Source of the DNA: Pseudopedobacter sp035496935
GTDB lineage: Bacteria; Bacteroidota; Bacteroidia; Sphingobacteriales; Sphingobacteriaceae
Assembly: GCA_035496935.1 (NCBI GenBank)
Contig: DATJED010000011.1
Location: 1-64,000, forward strand
Length of the DNA: 64,000 nucleotides
Direction of reading: 5' to 3'
Part shown: piece by piece, positions 1 to 9,286 of the stretch
Layout: every line of letters begins with the position of its first letter
Numbering within the stretch: position 1 is the stretch's first letter
Notes under the pieces: model-generated
Told to the model about the DNA's origin: nothing
The model's database searches: none
What the model saw: only the letters and a program-made list of their open reading frames with translations
Made by a program: the position numbers and the translations under genes

Positions 1-165
1 CAAACGCATCCGCAGAATCGTTCAATGCAAAGATAAAAGCTTTCAGGTCTCAGTTCAGAGGTGTAAGAAATGTCAAGTTCTTTCTTTTTAGACTAGCTAA
101 AATATATGCTTAATTTACTCCCCAACTTTTACGCTTGATCCATCTTTTCGGATGGCTTTTTTTAT
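1..165 (+). mobile_element. Right end of an insertion sequence (partial)
   Basis: The transposase tail is followed directly by a segment with CCCCAACTTTTACGCTTGAT (121-140), which may hold the terminal inverted repeat. The exact outer boundary cannot be fixed because the left end is outside the window. A short hairpin, CCATC/GATGG at 140-144 and 151-155, followed by a T run, could act as a terminator for the transposase. Confidence 0.5.
3..113 (+). CDS. Transposase, C-terminal fragment (ISL3/ISAon1-like), cut by window start
   Basis: The reading frame is open from base 3 to a TAA at 111-113 and encodes 36 residues. They begin NASAESFNAKIKAF and end with FFLFRLAKIYA, which I recognise as the C-terminal end of ISAon1-type (ISL3-like) transposases, common in Bacteroidota. 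The catalytic part lies upstream of the window, so whether the element is intact cannot be judged. Family assignment rests on recalled similarity of this short tail. Confidence 0.7.
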   Translation, partial: NASAESFNAKIKAFRSQFRGVRNVKFFLFRLAKIYA

Positions 166-569
166 GTGGCGAAATTTTTAAATGAAGCTTTTTTGGTTTC
201 AACAACCCTATAAAACAGTTAAGCTCCGAACGGGGAGGACGGAGCTTAAACTAACCAATTATAAACCTAAATTAAACGATAGGAACTTTAATAAAGTAAT
301 GAGGTATTCCTCTAATTACTTGGTGTAAAGGTAACACTAAGAGAAGTTTTTATTGTCATGAAATTGTCATGTATGTGTTAAATGTTTATTAACAGGTGTT
401 AAAATTTGTTAAAATATTAAGAAGACCCATGAATAGCTATGATTTTAATAATTATTATGTTTGCATTTAATATCATTCATTACAAAAAGAGGGAAAATTT
501 TAGTGTTTATCAATAAGCATTTGCATTCCTTCCATTTTAAATTATTAATTTAGAAGTTCCTTTTGATGT
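114..569. other. Intergenic region: IS end and leader of the subtilase gene
   Basis: No coding sequence is seen. After the IS end there is a perfect 10-bp hairpin, TTAAGCTCCG/CGGAGCTTAA (219-228 and 240-249), with an 11-base purine-rich loop. It is not followed by a T run, so it may be an RNA structure and not a terminator. The rest is AT-rich with no exact TAnnTTTG promoter element. Confidence 0.5.
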
Positions 570-3428
570 ATGAATGGTAAGGTGTTTTCGCTATTAGGCG
601 CTTTCTTGTTTTTAACTTTACCGTCATTTAAAATAATTGATGACATCAGCCCCCTTAAAAAGTATCAACTGCCCGCTGGGACTACAGGTTTGGACTATCT
701 GCCTAATACCTTAATTGTGAAATTTAAAGATGTCGCCTTAGGGAAAAGAATTTTAAGCATAACTTCTAAAAGGCTTACCAATGGTGCTGATTTAGTTTTT
801 ACGTCTTTTAAACCAGTTTATCAATTCAGAACTTCTTCAAAAGAAACGCTATCAAATCAAAGAGCGATTGATAAATCCGGTTTAAACCGAACTTATGAAG
901 TGAAATATAATAGTTCGTTAACGGTTGAAAAAGTAATCGATGAAGTGCTTAAAGATCCGTCTGTGGATTATGCCGAGCCAAGTTTTATCTACCACAGTTT
1001 TGCCAGCGTAGATGATCCGGATTTTATAGCCGGGAGCCAATCCTATTTAGAACAGGTTAAAGCACCCGAAGCTTGGGATGTTCAGCCAAATGCAAACGGT
1101 GTGGTTATAGCAATCGTAGATTCGGGTTCGGATTTGCAACACGTAGATTTATCAGCCAACATTTACCATAACGTAAGTGATCCAATAAATGGCGTTGATG
1201 ATGATGGCGATGGTTACCTTGATAATTTTGCGGGTTGGGATTTTGTAGGCGCTAGTGCAACAAAAATTATTGAAGACAATAAACCGGATATTCCTGCAGA
1301 TTCTTTAGATCATGGTGTACACGTAAGCGGTTTGGCATCTGCTGTTGCGGATAATGGAATCGGTATCGCAAGCATTGCAAAAACGGCAAAACTAATGATT
1401 ATCAAAGCGGGCGCTGATGATAATTCGACGGCTATTTACAAGGGCTATGAGGGGATTATTTACGCTGTAGACCACGGCGCAAAAATCATAAACTGTTCGT
1501 GGGGTGGTCCTGGCGGTGGCGCTTACGGCCAGGACGTAATAAATTATGCGGTTAGTAAAGGCTGTTTGGTGGTAACTGCGGCCGGAAACAGCAAAACCGA
1601 CGAACCAGTTTATCCAGCGGCTTACGCCGGAGCATTTGCTGTTGCTAATGTATCAAGTAACGATATAAAATCAAGTTCTTCAAGCTACGGTTATCACGTT
1701 GCCATTTCTGCTCCCGGAACCGGAATTTACAGTACCATTAATGCAAATAATTACGGTTATAAAAGCGGAACGTCCATGGCAGCGCCAATTGTATCAAGCG
1801 CTGCAGCTTTGGTTGCCGCTAAAAATCCTTCTTTAACTGGCGTACAAATTGGCGAAATGTTACGTCTTACTGCTGATGATATTTATACCAACAAGCCAGA
1901 AAACGATCCTTATAGCAACCAGTTAGGCAGTGGCAGGTTAAATGTTTTTAGGGCTGTAAGCGAGGGGTCAAGTCCTTCTATCAGGTACCAAAAAATAAAC
2001 ATCGAAGACAGCTCCAATGGGTCTTTGTCCGCGGGTGATACGGTAAGCTATTATTTCGATTTAAAAAATATACTGTTGGCAACCAACAATCTTGAGGTTA
2101 CGCTGAGTACGGAAAATCCGAATGTTAAAATAATTACCAATACAATAAATGTAGGTGCTTTTAATGCCTTAGAAACAAAAAGTGTTGGTGCATTTAAGGT
2201 TGCAGTTAACGCAAATACTCCCGAAAATACCAGTATATTATTTCAGTTAACTTATAGCAATTCTTTAGCAAATTATACTGCAAAAGAGTTTTTTATCAGT
2301 ACTGTTAATCTGGATTATCAAAATATTACAGTTAACCAGTTATATACTACCATTACCAGCAATGGCAGGATTGGATACAGCGCCGCAAACGCACATAACG
2401 GTTTGGGCGTACTTTATAAAGATTTTTCTTTGCTTTATGAAGGTGCATTGATGATCGGTATTTCTCCTACGCAAGTTTCAAACAATGCAAGGTCAACAAA
2501 TGGGGAAACAGATGATGATTTTCGAAAAACAAAAGGCGTCGCTCGAATTCGGAATTCAGCGTTTGCGTATGAAGGTGTTTCTGTTTTTAATGATAGCAAT
2601 AGCGTTTCTCCGATTGGCTTGCTGGTGAATCATAAACAAACAGCTTATAAATCAGCTCCGGATGATAAATACGTAATTATAGAATACGAGGTTACCAATA
2701 TATCCAAAGCTCCTTTAAATAATGTTTATATAGGATTGTTCACGGACTGGGATGTAGATGAAAGTTCGAAAAATCTTTTGCGTTATGACGAGGAAAAATA
2801 CCTCAGCTATGTTTATGCAAGTACTCCTTTAAGTCCATATGCTGGAATCAAACAACTAACAACCAACGTTTCCCCGTTATTTTACCCGCTTTCTTACCAA
2901 TTAGGAACTGATTTGCTTTACGATAGCAACTTTTCTACCGCAGAAAAGTACACCACATTGTCAAGCGGAACTAAAGCCACGGAGTTGGGGAGTGGCGATG
3001 GTTTGGATGTGATGTGCGTAATTGGCAACGGACCTTATGCGATAGCACCAAATAAGACTGTGAAAATAGCGTTTGCTCTTATTGTCGGAGATAATTTAGA
3101 GGATATTCAAAATTCTGCATTGGCGGCAAGCGCAAAATATACTGAAACTCCTGTAGCTGTGGATAGTAGTTTCACGCTTTCGCAGAATTACCCAAATCCG
3201 TCAAAAAACGAAACCAGTGTAAATATTAATATCCCCGAAGACGGTTTTACCAGTTTAGAGGTTTTTGATTACTTGGGCAGAAAAGTACGAAATGTGTTTG
3301 CAAAGGATTTAAAAAAAGGATTATATATTTGTTCAATAGATTTAGCGGGTTTAAAAACTGGAGTTTATTACTATCGTTGCACATTTAAAGGGCAACAAAA
3401 AGTAAATAAAATGATTGTTCTGGAATAG
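570..3428 (+). CDS. Secreted S8 subtilisin-like serine protease with T9SS sorting domain
   Basis: This 952-residue protein has an N-terminal signal peptide (about residues 1-20), a propeptide-like region to about 150 and an S8 peptidase domain at about 160-470. The catalytic triad is visible: D184 in AIVDSGSD, H248 in DHGVHVSG and S402 in GTSMAAP, with N340 as the oxyanion-hole residue. A long central region without a recognised fold follows. The last 80 or so residues (SQNYPNPSKNET to NKMIVLE) match the type A C-terminal sorting domain, so export through the type IX secretion system is expected if the genome encodes one. The start is an ATG at 570; the ATG at 566 is out of frame and stops at once. 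It converges on the thymidine kinase gene with only two bases between the stop codons. Its substrate is unknown. Confidence 0.93.
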   Translation: MNGKVFSLLGAFLFLTLPSFKIIDDISPLKKYQLPAGTTGLDYLPNTLIVKFKDVALGKRILSITSKRLTNGADLVFTSFKPVYQFRTSSKETLSNQRAIDKSGLNRTYEVKYNSSLTVEKVIDEVLKDPSVDYAEPSFIYHSFASVDDPDFIAGSQSYLEQVKAPEAWDVQPNANGVVIAIVDSGSDLQHVDLSANIYHNVSDPINGVDDDGDGYLDNFAGWDFVGASATKIIEDNKPDIPADSLDHGVHVSGLASAVADNGIGIASIAKTAKLMIIKAGADDNSTAIYKGYEGIIYAVDHGAKIINCSWGGPGGGAYGQDVINYAVSKGCLVVTAAGNSKTDEPVYPAAYAGAFAVANVSSNDIKSSSSSYGYHVAISAPGTGIYSTINANNYGYKSGTSMAAPIVSSAAALVAAKNPSLTGVQIGEMLRLTADDIYTNKPENDPYSNQLGSGRLNVFRAVSEGSSPSIRYQKINIEDSSNGSLSAGDTVSYYFDLKNILLATNNLEVTLSTENPNVKIITNTINVGAFNALETKSVGAFKVAVNANTPENTSILFQLTYSNSLANYTAKEFFISTVNLDYQNITVNQLYTTITSNGRIGYSAANAHNGLGVLYKDFSLLYEGALMIGISPTQVSNNARSTNGETDDDFRKTKGVARIRNSAFAYEGVSVFNDSNSVSPIGLLVNHKQTAYKSAPDDKYVIIEYEVTNISKAPLNNVYIGLFTDWDVDESSKNLLRYDEEKYLSYVYASTPLSPYAGIKQLTTNVSPLFYPLSYQLGTDLLYDSNFSTAEKYTTLSSGTKATELGSGDGLDVMCVIGNGPYAIAPNKTVKIAFALIVGDNLEDIQNSALAASAKYTETPVAVDSSFTLSQNYPNPSKNETSVNINIPEDGFTSLEVFDYLGRKVRNVFAKDLKKGLYICSIDLAGLKTGVYYYRCTFKGQQKVNKMIVLE

Positions 3429-3430
3429 TT

Positions 3431-4003
3431 TTAATCAAGGTTATAGCAAACCCTGCACCTAGGTTCGTAATTTTCTTTTTCACCCAATAAAAACTGGTTT
3501 TTGCTCTCAACCAAACGGTAGCTGTACAGTGCCGGACCGCCACATTTTACACAAACAGCATGTACCTTTGTGACGTCTTCTGCAATTGCCATTAACGCAG
3601 GAATTGGCCCAAATGGTCGGCCTTCAAAATCCATATCTAAACCTGCAACAATCACTCTAACGCCCTTGTTGGCTAATTTTATACAAACATCGGGCAGTTC
3701 ATCATCAAAAAATTGAGCCTCATCAATACCAACGATTTGTGTACTGCTTCCATATAATAATATGGCCGATGAGTGCTCAACGGGTGTAGAATTAATGGAG
3801 TTTAAATCGTGAGAAACCACAGCGGTTTCATCATAACGAGTATCGGTTTTAGGTTTAAATATTTCAACCTGGAGCTTGGCAATCTGCGCCCTTTTTAGTC
3901 GTCTAATTAGTTCTTCGGTTTTTCCGGAAAACATTGAACCACAGATTACCTCGATACTTCCACCTAAATCATATCTCCTCTTAAACCTGTCGTCATTAAA
4001 CAT
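3431..4003 (-). CDS. tdk: Thymidine kinase
   Basis: This 190-residue type II thymidine kinase phosphorylates thymidine to dTMP in the salvage pathway. The P-loop GSMFSGKT is at residues 22-29 and the DExx motif with the catalytic glutamate is IDEAQFF (E95). The lasso region contains GLDMDFEGRPFGPIP. Two cysteine pairs, C151/C154 and C183/C186, should bind the structural zinc. Length is normal for the family. The ATG at 4001-4003 is the natural start, and no TAnnTTTG element is seen upstream. The gene diverges from the acidic protein gene at 4108. Confidence 0.96.
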   Translation of the reverse strand: MFNDDRFKRRYDLGGSIEVICGSMFSGKTEELIRRLKRAQIAKLQVEIFKPKTDTRYDETAVVSHDLNSINSTPVEHSSAILLYGSSTQIVGIDEAQFFDDELPDVCIKLANKGVRVIVAGLDMDFEGRPFGPIPALMAIAEDVTKVHAVCVKCGGPALYSYRLVESKNQFLLGEKENYEPRCRVCYNLD

Positions 4004-4052
4004 AATTGCCCCAATTGCTATAAACCTTTCGGCTAATATCAGAATTATATGT

Positions 4053-4060
4053 TATTTTTG
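4053..4060 (+). promoter_or_regulatory. -7 promoter element (TATTTTTG)
   Basis: Exact match to the Bacteroidota -7 consensus TAnnTTTG, 47 bases before the ATG at 4108. No clear -33 TTTG box is seen at the expected distance. Confidence 0.5.
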
Positions 4061-4107
4061 ATAGCGTTTTACCAACATAAATACCCAAAATATACGTTTC
4101 TAATATC

Positions 4108-5193
4108 ATGATGGATAAGTCACAGATTTTAAAAAAAATCGGAAATATTATTGAAGAATTAGGCGAACAGCAACAATATTTAGCCAGTACCAATAAAATC
4201 AATTTGTTAGAGTTAGAACTTTTTACCGCTAACGCTGATTTTTTGATAGACCATATCGAAATTTTGAAGAAACTTAATGATAAACGTTTTGAGTCCGAAA
4301 CGCCAACTCCGCCAATTTTAGAACGCAAACCCGAGCAGTTTCAGTCGCCTGAGCAAGAACCTGTTCAGAAACCGTTAGAAATTCCGGCAGAAGACGAAAG
4401 CAAAAGGAGGTTTAGTTTTTCATTAGAAGAAGAGCCAACGGAGATGATTTTTGATTTTGAAAAAAAGATAGCTGTTGAAGAAGTTTTTGATAGACCGTTG
4501 AGCCAGGATGAACTTCGTTTGTTAGAAGAAAAATCAAATGCGCCTATCGCACAGCCCGAAGAGTTTATAATTTTAGATAATGGCAAACCAGTTACAACAA
4601 ACAACGATGATGTTGATCCGTTTTTAATTGTTAAAGAGGAAGCTCCCAAAAGCGACTTAAAATCAGAGGAAATTTCTGTTGATTATTTACAACAAGCACA
4701 AGAAATTCCGGCTCAAACTCCAATTAAAACAGAACCATTAAAAGAGCAATCTTTAAAAGAAGAACCAAAGATAAATCAATCGGTTACTGATGAAACAAAA
4801 GAAAAGCAAGCCGGTGATCCAGAAGGTCAAGATATGGCTTCAAACAAAGCGTTTGTGGCTACTAGCGACGAAAAGCCTTTAACATTAAACGAAATGTTGT
4901 CGGCAAAACTGAGCCAGACTGGTGGAGGTCAAAGTCATTCTCGTCAAGCTAAAAAGTTGGAAGATTTAAAAGCCGCCATTAGCATTAACGATAAAATGGT
5001 TTTTATAAAGGAGCTTTTTAATGGTTATAATTTAGCTTATAGCGAGGCTATTGAAATTGTGAACAGGTTCGAGAGTTTTGAGGCAGCAGATAATTTCCTG
5101 CAAAAAAATTATGCCATTAAAAACGATTGGGAAAGCAAACAGGTTACAGTTGGACGTTTTTACGAATATCTGCACAAAAAATTTGTGATGTAA
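4108..5193 (+). CDS. Conserved hypothetical protein with acidic linker
   Basis: I do not recognise a named family. The 361-residue product has no signal peptide or membrane segment and should be cytoplasmic. The first 65 residues look helical (ending in HIEILKKLND). Residues about 70-265 are rich in E, P, Q and K and look disordered. The last 100 residues form a compact helical block (LNEMLSAKLS to YLHKKFVM), with a stretch IKELFNGYNLAYSEAIEIVN that I associate with unnamed Bacteroidota proteins. It lies 53 bases upstream of the GH25 lysozyme gene and may be co-transcribed with it. The two-part structure suggests an adaptor, but this is inference. Confidence 0.75.
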   Translation: MMDKSQILKKIGNIIEELGEQQQYLASTNKINLLELELFTANADFLIDHIEILKKLNDKRFESETPTPPILERKPEQFQSPEQEPVQKPLEIPAEDESKRRFSFSLEEEPTEMIFDFEKKIAVEEVFDRPLSQDELRLLEEKSNAPIAQPEEFIILDNGKPVTTNNDDVDPFLIVKEEAPKSDLKSEEISVDYLQQAQEIPAQTPIKTEPLKEQSLKEEPKINQSVTDETKEKQAGDPEGQDMASNKAFVATSDEKPLTLNEMLSAKLSQTGGGQSHSRQAKKLEDLKAAISINDKMVFIKELFNGYNLAYSEAIEIVNRFESFEAADNFLQKNYAIKNDWESKQVTVGRFYEYLHKKFVM

Positions 5194-5246
5194 ACAGATT
5201 TCTTTTCTAAATAACTGTCTGCCTTTGCCTTTAATCCTGATGTTTA

Positions 5247-6134
5247 ATGCCTCCCCAAAAAAAAGTTGCGTCCAAAAAAGTCACTGTAAAAAAAAGAAAT
5301 TACACGCCCCGTAAGCGGAAAACTAAAAAAAGCAGTTCGGTAAAGTTCAAATTTATTGCTGTTTTAACGGTAGTATTGGTTTTATCTCCATTTTATTATG
5401 GAAAAGTAATTAAAACTGCCGTTTCAACCAGTCGGTGGTTCCACGACCTGTTTATTTTTGACGAATATCCGCATTACGAGAAATTCGGAATCCGCATTCC
5501 CCGTAAATATTACGTTCATGGTATTGATGTTTCTTATTATCAAGGTAAAATTGATTGGGAAAAAGTTGCCAAAGTTGATTACAACGGAATAAAAGTTGCT
5601 TTTGCATTTATAAAAGCTACAGAAGGAATTACTTTGGTTGACTCGTATTTTCAACGGAACTGGCGTGAAACTAAAAACTCTGGCGTAATACGCGGGGCGT
5701 ATCACTATTTCAAATCCAATAAATCTGGAGTTTGGCAGGCGAGGTTCTTTTTACAGACCGTGAAGTTGGAACCTGGCGATTTACCTGCTGTAGTTGATAT
5801 TGAGGAAGCTTCGGGTTTAAGCAGAAACGAACTGATTCCTAATATTCAGGATTTTTTGGATGAAGTTGAAAAGAAAACAAAGGTAAAACCTATCATTTAC
5901 ACCGGTTATCAGTTTTATAAAGACCATTTGAAAGGTGAGTTTGAAGGCTACCCTTTATGGATTGCACATTATTATCAGCCGAAATTGAAGCTAAATAAAG
6001 AAACCCATTGGGATTTTTGGCAACATGCCGATAATGCCCGCATTGATGGGATTAAACATAAAGTGGATATGAATGTTTTTAATGGCGAGGAGGAAGAGTT
6101 AAGCGCATTGTTGATTCAAAAAGTAAATCTTTAA
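5247..6134 (+). CDS. Glycoside hydrolase family 25 (muramidase-like), membrane anchored
   Basis: A 295-residue protein with a lysine-rich N-terminus (residues 1-32), one membrane segment at about 33-52 and a GH25 domain from about 90 to 290. The family motif HGIDVSYYQG carries D94, and the catalytic acidic pair appears as AVVDIEE (D184, E186). Known GH25 enzymes cleave the beta-1,4 bond between N-acetylmuramic acid and N-acetylglucosamine. With the charged N-terminus inside and the domain in the periplasm, it probably acts on the cell's own peptidoglycan. The yjbQ-like gene begins two bases after its stop codon, so the two are very likely one transcript. Confidence 0.9.
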   Translation: MPPQKKVASKKVTVKKRNYTPRKRKTKKSSSVKFKFIAVLTVVLVLSPFYYGKVIKTAVSTSRWFHDLFIFDEYPHYEKFGIRIPRKYYVHGIDVSYYQGKIDWEKVAKVDYNGIKVAFAFIKATEGITLVDSYFQRNWRETKNSGVIRGAYHYFKSNKSGVWQARFFLQTVKLEPGDLPAVVDIEEASGLSRNELIPNIQDFLDEVEKKTKVKPIIYTGYQFYKDHLKGEFEGYPLWIAHYYQPKLKLNKETHWDFWQHADNARIDGIKHKVDMNVFNGEEEELSALLIQKVNL

Positions 6135-6136
6135 AT

Positions 6137-6571
6137 ATGGTATTTTTTCAGGAATTATTGGCTTTAGAGCAAAAACCAAGAGGTTTCCATATCATTACAA
6201 ATAGGGTAGAAGCCAGTTTGCCCCAGATTGCGGAGATCAAAGTTGGGATGTTGCAGGTCTTTATTCAGCATACCTCTGCTTCTTTATGCATCAATGAAAA
6301 TGCCGACCCAACGGTTAGGCAGGATTTTGAAATGTTTTTCAACAAAACTGTAAAGGAAAACGACCCGGATTACAAACATGATTACGAAGGTGCTGATGAT
6401 ATGCCGGCTCATTTAAAAAGTGCGCTGTTGGGCAGTTCTGTTTCTATCCCTATCCGAAACGGGAAATTGGCTTTGGGCACTTGGCAGGGGATTTATTTGT
6501 GCGAGCATAGAAATTATGGCGGTTCAAGAAAGTTAGTAATAACCGCTTGGGGAATGAACGCTAGTTTATAA
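6137..6571 (+). CDS. YjbQ/UPF0047 family protein
   Basis: This 144-residue protein is a full-length member of the YjbQ (UPF0047) family, sometimes annotated as secondary thiamine-phosphate synthase from weak activity in E. coli. Family motifs are clear: QHTSASLCINENADP, then DYEGADDMPAHLKS, and LGTWQGIYLCEHR near the end, which hold the conserved histidines and acidic residues of the putative metal site. It is coupled to the GH25 gene (two-base gap). The physiological role of the family remains uncertain. A strong hairpin terminator follows the stop. Confidence 0.9.
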   Translation: MVFFQELLALEQKPRGFHIITNRVEASLPQIAEIKVGMLQVFIQHTSASLCINENADPTVRQDFEMFFNKTVKENDPDYKHDYEGADDMPAHLKSALLGSSVSIPIRNGKLALGTWQGIYLCEHRNYGGSRKLVITAWGMNASL

Positions 6572-6588
6572 ACGGTTTCTCAAATAAA

Positions 6589-6619
6589 AAAGCCGTTTCT
6601 TTTTTAAAGAAACGGCTTT
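6589..6619. terminator. Bidirectional intrinsic terminator between yjbQ-like and glnN
   Basis: Perfect 14-bp stem, 6589-6602 against 6606-6619, with a TTT loop. It lies between two convergent genes and carries A and T tracts on both sides, so it can serve both strands. Confidence 0.85.
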
Positions 6620-6636
6620 GCTTTTAGCTTTCGGCT

Positions 6637-8811
6637 TTATTTGATGAACAACAATTCTCTGAATTTTGGCAAAGGCCAAAGATTATCATCAATCATTAAT
6701 TCTAACTTATCTACATGATAACGGATTGGTGCAAAGTACGATTTGATTTTTTCATCGTAAGCAATAGCTTTTTCACGAGAATCTTCCAATTTATTGGCAA
6801 TTTTACGTTCTTCAATCATCGCATGTACGTTGTCTTTGATAAAGTTTACGTGTTTTGATATCTCTTTAATAATTAATATCTGCGCACCATAGGTTTCTTC
6901 ATCTAAACCGATTTCTTTTAAACCTTTCACGTTCTCGATAAGCGTATTTTGGTAGCCAATTGCTGCAGGAATAATCACGTTTGTTACCAATTCGCCGATA
7001 ACACGGCCTTCAATCTGTAATTTTTTGTAGTATTCCTCTAACAAAATTTCATGACGGGCATGTAGTTCTCTCGGAGAGAAAACTCCGGTTTCGTTATAAA
7101 GTTTCGTGGTTTTTTCGGAAATTAAAGCATCTAAAGCTTTCGGAGTAGTTTTTATGTTTGATAAACCGCGAGCTTCTGCCTCTTTTGCCCACTCATCGCT
7201 GTAACCATTACCTTCAAAACGGATGCTCTTAGATTCTTTAATGTATTTTCTTAATACGTTAACAATGGCTAAATCTTTTTTCTCGCCTTTTTTGATCAGT
7301 TTATCAACTTCAGCTTTAAATTTAACCAATTGATCAGCCATAATGGTGTTTAAAACCGTCATTGGGCTTGATGAATTTGCAGAAGATCCAACCGCTCTTA
7401 ATTCAAATTTATTACCGGTGAATGCGAACGGAGAAGTACGGTTTCTATCTGTATTATCAAATAAAATGGTAGGGATTTTTGGAATACCATGCCACATTAA
7501 ATTTTCTTCTTTTACCTTTTTAGCAATTTTAGAAGTTTCAATTTCGTCAAGCAAATCGCTTAATTGGCTACCTAAGAAAATAGAGATAATTGCCGGTGGC
7601 GCTTCGTTTGCTCCTAAACGGTGATCGTTGTTTACCGATGCAATAGAAGCTCTCAATAAATCTGCATGCTCATGAACCGCTTTAATGGTATTGATGAAAA
7701 ACGTTAAAAACATCAAGTTGTTTTTTGGCGTTTTTCCTGGAGCCAATAAATTTTTACCAGTATCGGTAATTAAAGACCAGTTGTTGTGTTTTCCGGATCC
7801 GTTAACACCTGCATAAGGCTTCTCATGCATTAACACTTTAAAATTATGTCTTTTTGCAACTTTATCCATTAGGTCCATCAACAATTGGTTGTGGTCAATG
7901 GCTAAGTTGATTTCTTCATATAAAGGAGCACACTCAAATTGTGATGGCGCAACCTCGTTATGGCGGGTTTTCAAAGGAATACCTAATTGAAGTGCTTCAA
8001 TTTCGAAATCTTGCATGTAAGCAACAACCCTTTCTGGGATAGAACCGAAATAATGATCTTCTAATTGTTGGTTTTTTGCTGAAGAATGTCCGAAAAGCGT
8101 TCTTCCAGTTAGCAATAAATCTGGTCTAGCGTTAAATAACGCCAAGTCAACTAAAAAGTACTCTTGTTCAATACCTAAAGACGCGTTTACTTTGGTAACT
8201 CCTTTATCAAAATAGTTGCAAACATCTACTGCTGCTTTATCTAAAGCAGATAATGCCTTTAATAATGGGGCTTTATAATCTAAAGATTCGCCAGTGTAAG
8301 AAACAAATACTGTTGGGATACATAATGTGCCTCTAAAAATAAATGCTGGCGAAGTTGGGTCCCAAGCAGTATAGCCACGGGCCTCAAAAGTACTTCTAAT
8401 TCCGCCGTTAGGGAAGCTGGATGCATCAGGCTCTTGTTGAACTAACGCATCAGCGGAAAATTTTTCTATCGGAGAACCGTCTGGTGCAGGTTCAAAAAAT
8501 GAATCGTGTTTTTCTGCAGTTGTACCGGTTAAAGGCTGAAACCAGTGCGTATAATGTGTAACACCTTTGCTCATAGCCCAAGATTTCATTGCAGCTGCAA
8601 TATGCTCCGCAATATCTCTTTCTATAGGTGTGCCGTTTTCTCCCGCGTTCAGAATTGCCTGGAAAGCCTCTTTTGACATAAAGGCTTTCATTTTCGGTTT
8701 ATCAAAAACGTTTTGGCCGTAAAAGTCAGAAATTTTGGTTGATGGAGCTTTTACTTCAGGTATTGTTCTGCCCAATACCGACTGAAGCGCTTGAAATCTA
8801 ATTATTGACAT
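6637..8811 (-). CDS. glnN: Glutamine synthetase type III
   Basis: The 724-residue product is the long GSIII form typical of Bacteroidota, which makes glutamine from glutamate, ammonium and ATP. The GSIII N-terminal block (VFDKPKMKAFMSKEAFQAI), the ATP-binding signature VNGSGKHNNWSL and the NRTSPFAFTGNKFELRAVGSS substrate segment are all present. A C-terminal helical extension (from about 590) is usual for this type. It is transcribed divergently from the ammonium transporter gene across a 475-base AT-rich gap, consistent with shared nitrogen control. Confidence 0.96.
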   Translation of the reverse strand: MSIIRFQALQSVLGRTIPEVKAPSTKISDFYGQNVFDKPKMKAFMSKEAFQAILNAGENGTPIERDIAEHIAAAMKSWAMSKGVTHYTHWFQPLTGTTAEKHDSFFEPAPDGSPIEKFSADALVQQEPDASSFPNGGIRSTFEARGYTAWDPTSPAFIFRGTLCIPTVFVSYTGESLDYKAPLLKALSALDKAAVDVCNYFDKGVTKVNASLGIEQEYFLVDLALFNARPDLLLTGRTLFGHSSAKNQQLEDHYFGSIPERVVAYMQDFEIEALQLGIPLKTRHNEVAPSQFECAPLYEEINLAIDHNQLLMDLMDKVAKRHNFKVLMHEKPYAGVNGSGKHNNWSLITDTGKNLLAPGKTPKNNLMFLTFFINTIKAVHEHADLLRASIASVNNDHRLGANEAPPAIISIFLGSQLSDLLDEIETSKIAKKVKEENLMWHGIPKIPTILFDNTDRNRTSPFAFTGNKFELRAVGSSANSSSPMTVLNTIMADQLVKFKAEVDKLIKKGEKKDLAIVNVLRKYIKESKSIRFEGNGYSDEWAKEAEARGLSNIKTTPKALDALISEKTTKLYNETGVFSPRELHARHEILLEEYYKKLQIEGRVIGELVTNVIIPAAIGYQNTLIENVKGLKEIGLDEETYGAQILIIKEISKHVNFIKDNVHAMIEERKIANKLEDSREKAIAYDEKIKSYFAPIRYHVDKLELMIDDNLWPLPKFRELLFIK

Positions 8812-9286
8812 GTTTAGGTGTTTTTTATTTGTTAAAAACTGTTTTCTAAATATTATGAGGCTAAATTAAGTTGATTTTGTTGTTTTTTATAATTTTTTTC
8901 AAAAAAAATTAATTATTACGGACTTTTTATGAAAAATATATGGTTTGAATCGTGAAATATTGAATTTATTTCAGAAAAATCTGATTTTTTTGTGATGATT
9001 TATTAAAAATCACAGATAATCCAATGTATAATACTCGTGTATCTTTATTTTTTACTTTAAAGAAATTTAAATATTTTAAGTTTTTTGTTGAAAATATTGG
9101 AATTATTGTATAAATTTTATTATAATATTTGATATTTATTTAAAAATTTGGATATATGTCAGTTTATTTTTGATGTTTTTATAAAAATCATCAGTTTAGT
9201 GGAATAAAATTGCTCACTTTTGTTTAATTTATAATATATAAGGTGAATGCGTAATAGTTTAATTTAAAACCCCTAAACAATTAAAG
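8812..9286. other. AT-rich divergent regulatory region, glnN / amt
   Basis: No coding sequence. The region is strikingly AT-rich with repeated ATTT/AAAT tracts, unlike flanking DNA, and must hold both promoters. The best -7 candidate for the transporter is CACTTTTG at 9215-9222 (7 of 8 match to TAnnTTTG), about 65 bases before the ATG. No exact element is seen for glnN. A nitrogen-responsive binding site is likely but I cannot identify one. Confidence 0.5.

Noticed and set aside
3996..4328. Open frame on the minus strand upstream of tdk
   Set aside because: It overlaps the start of the acidic protein gene and the tdk start; the translation looks like antisense of coding DNA.
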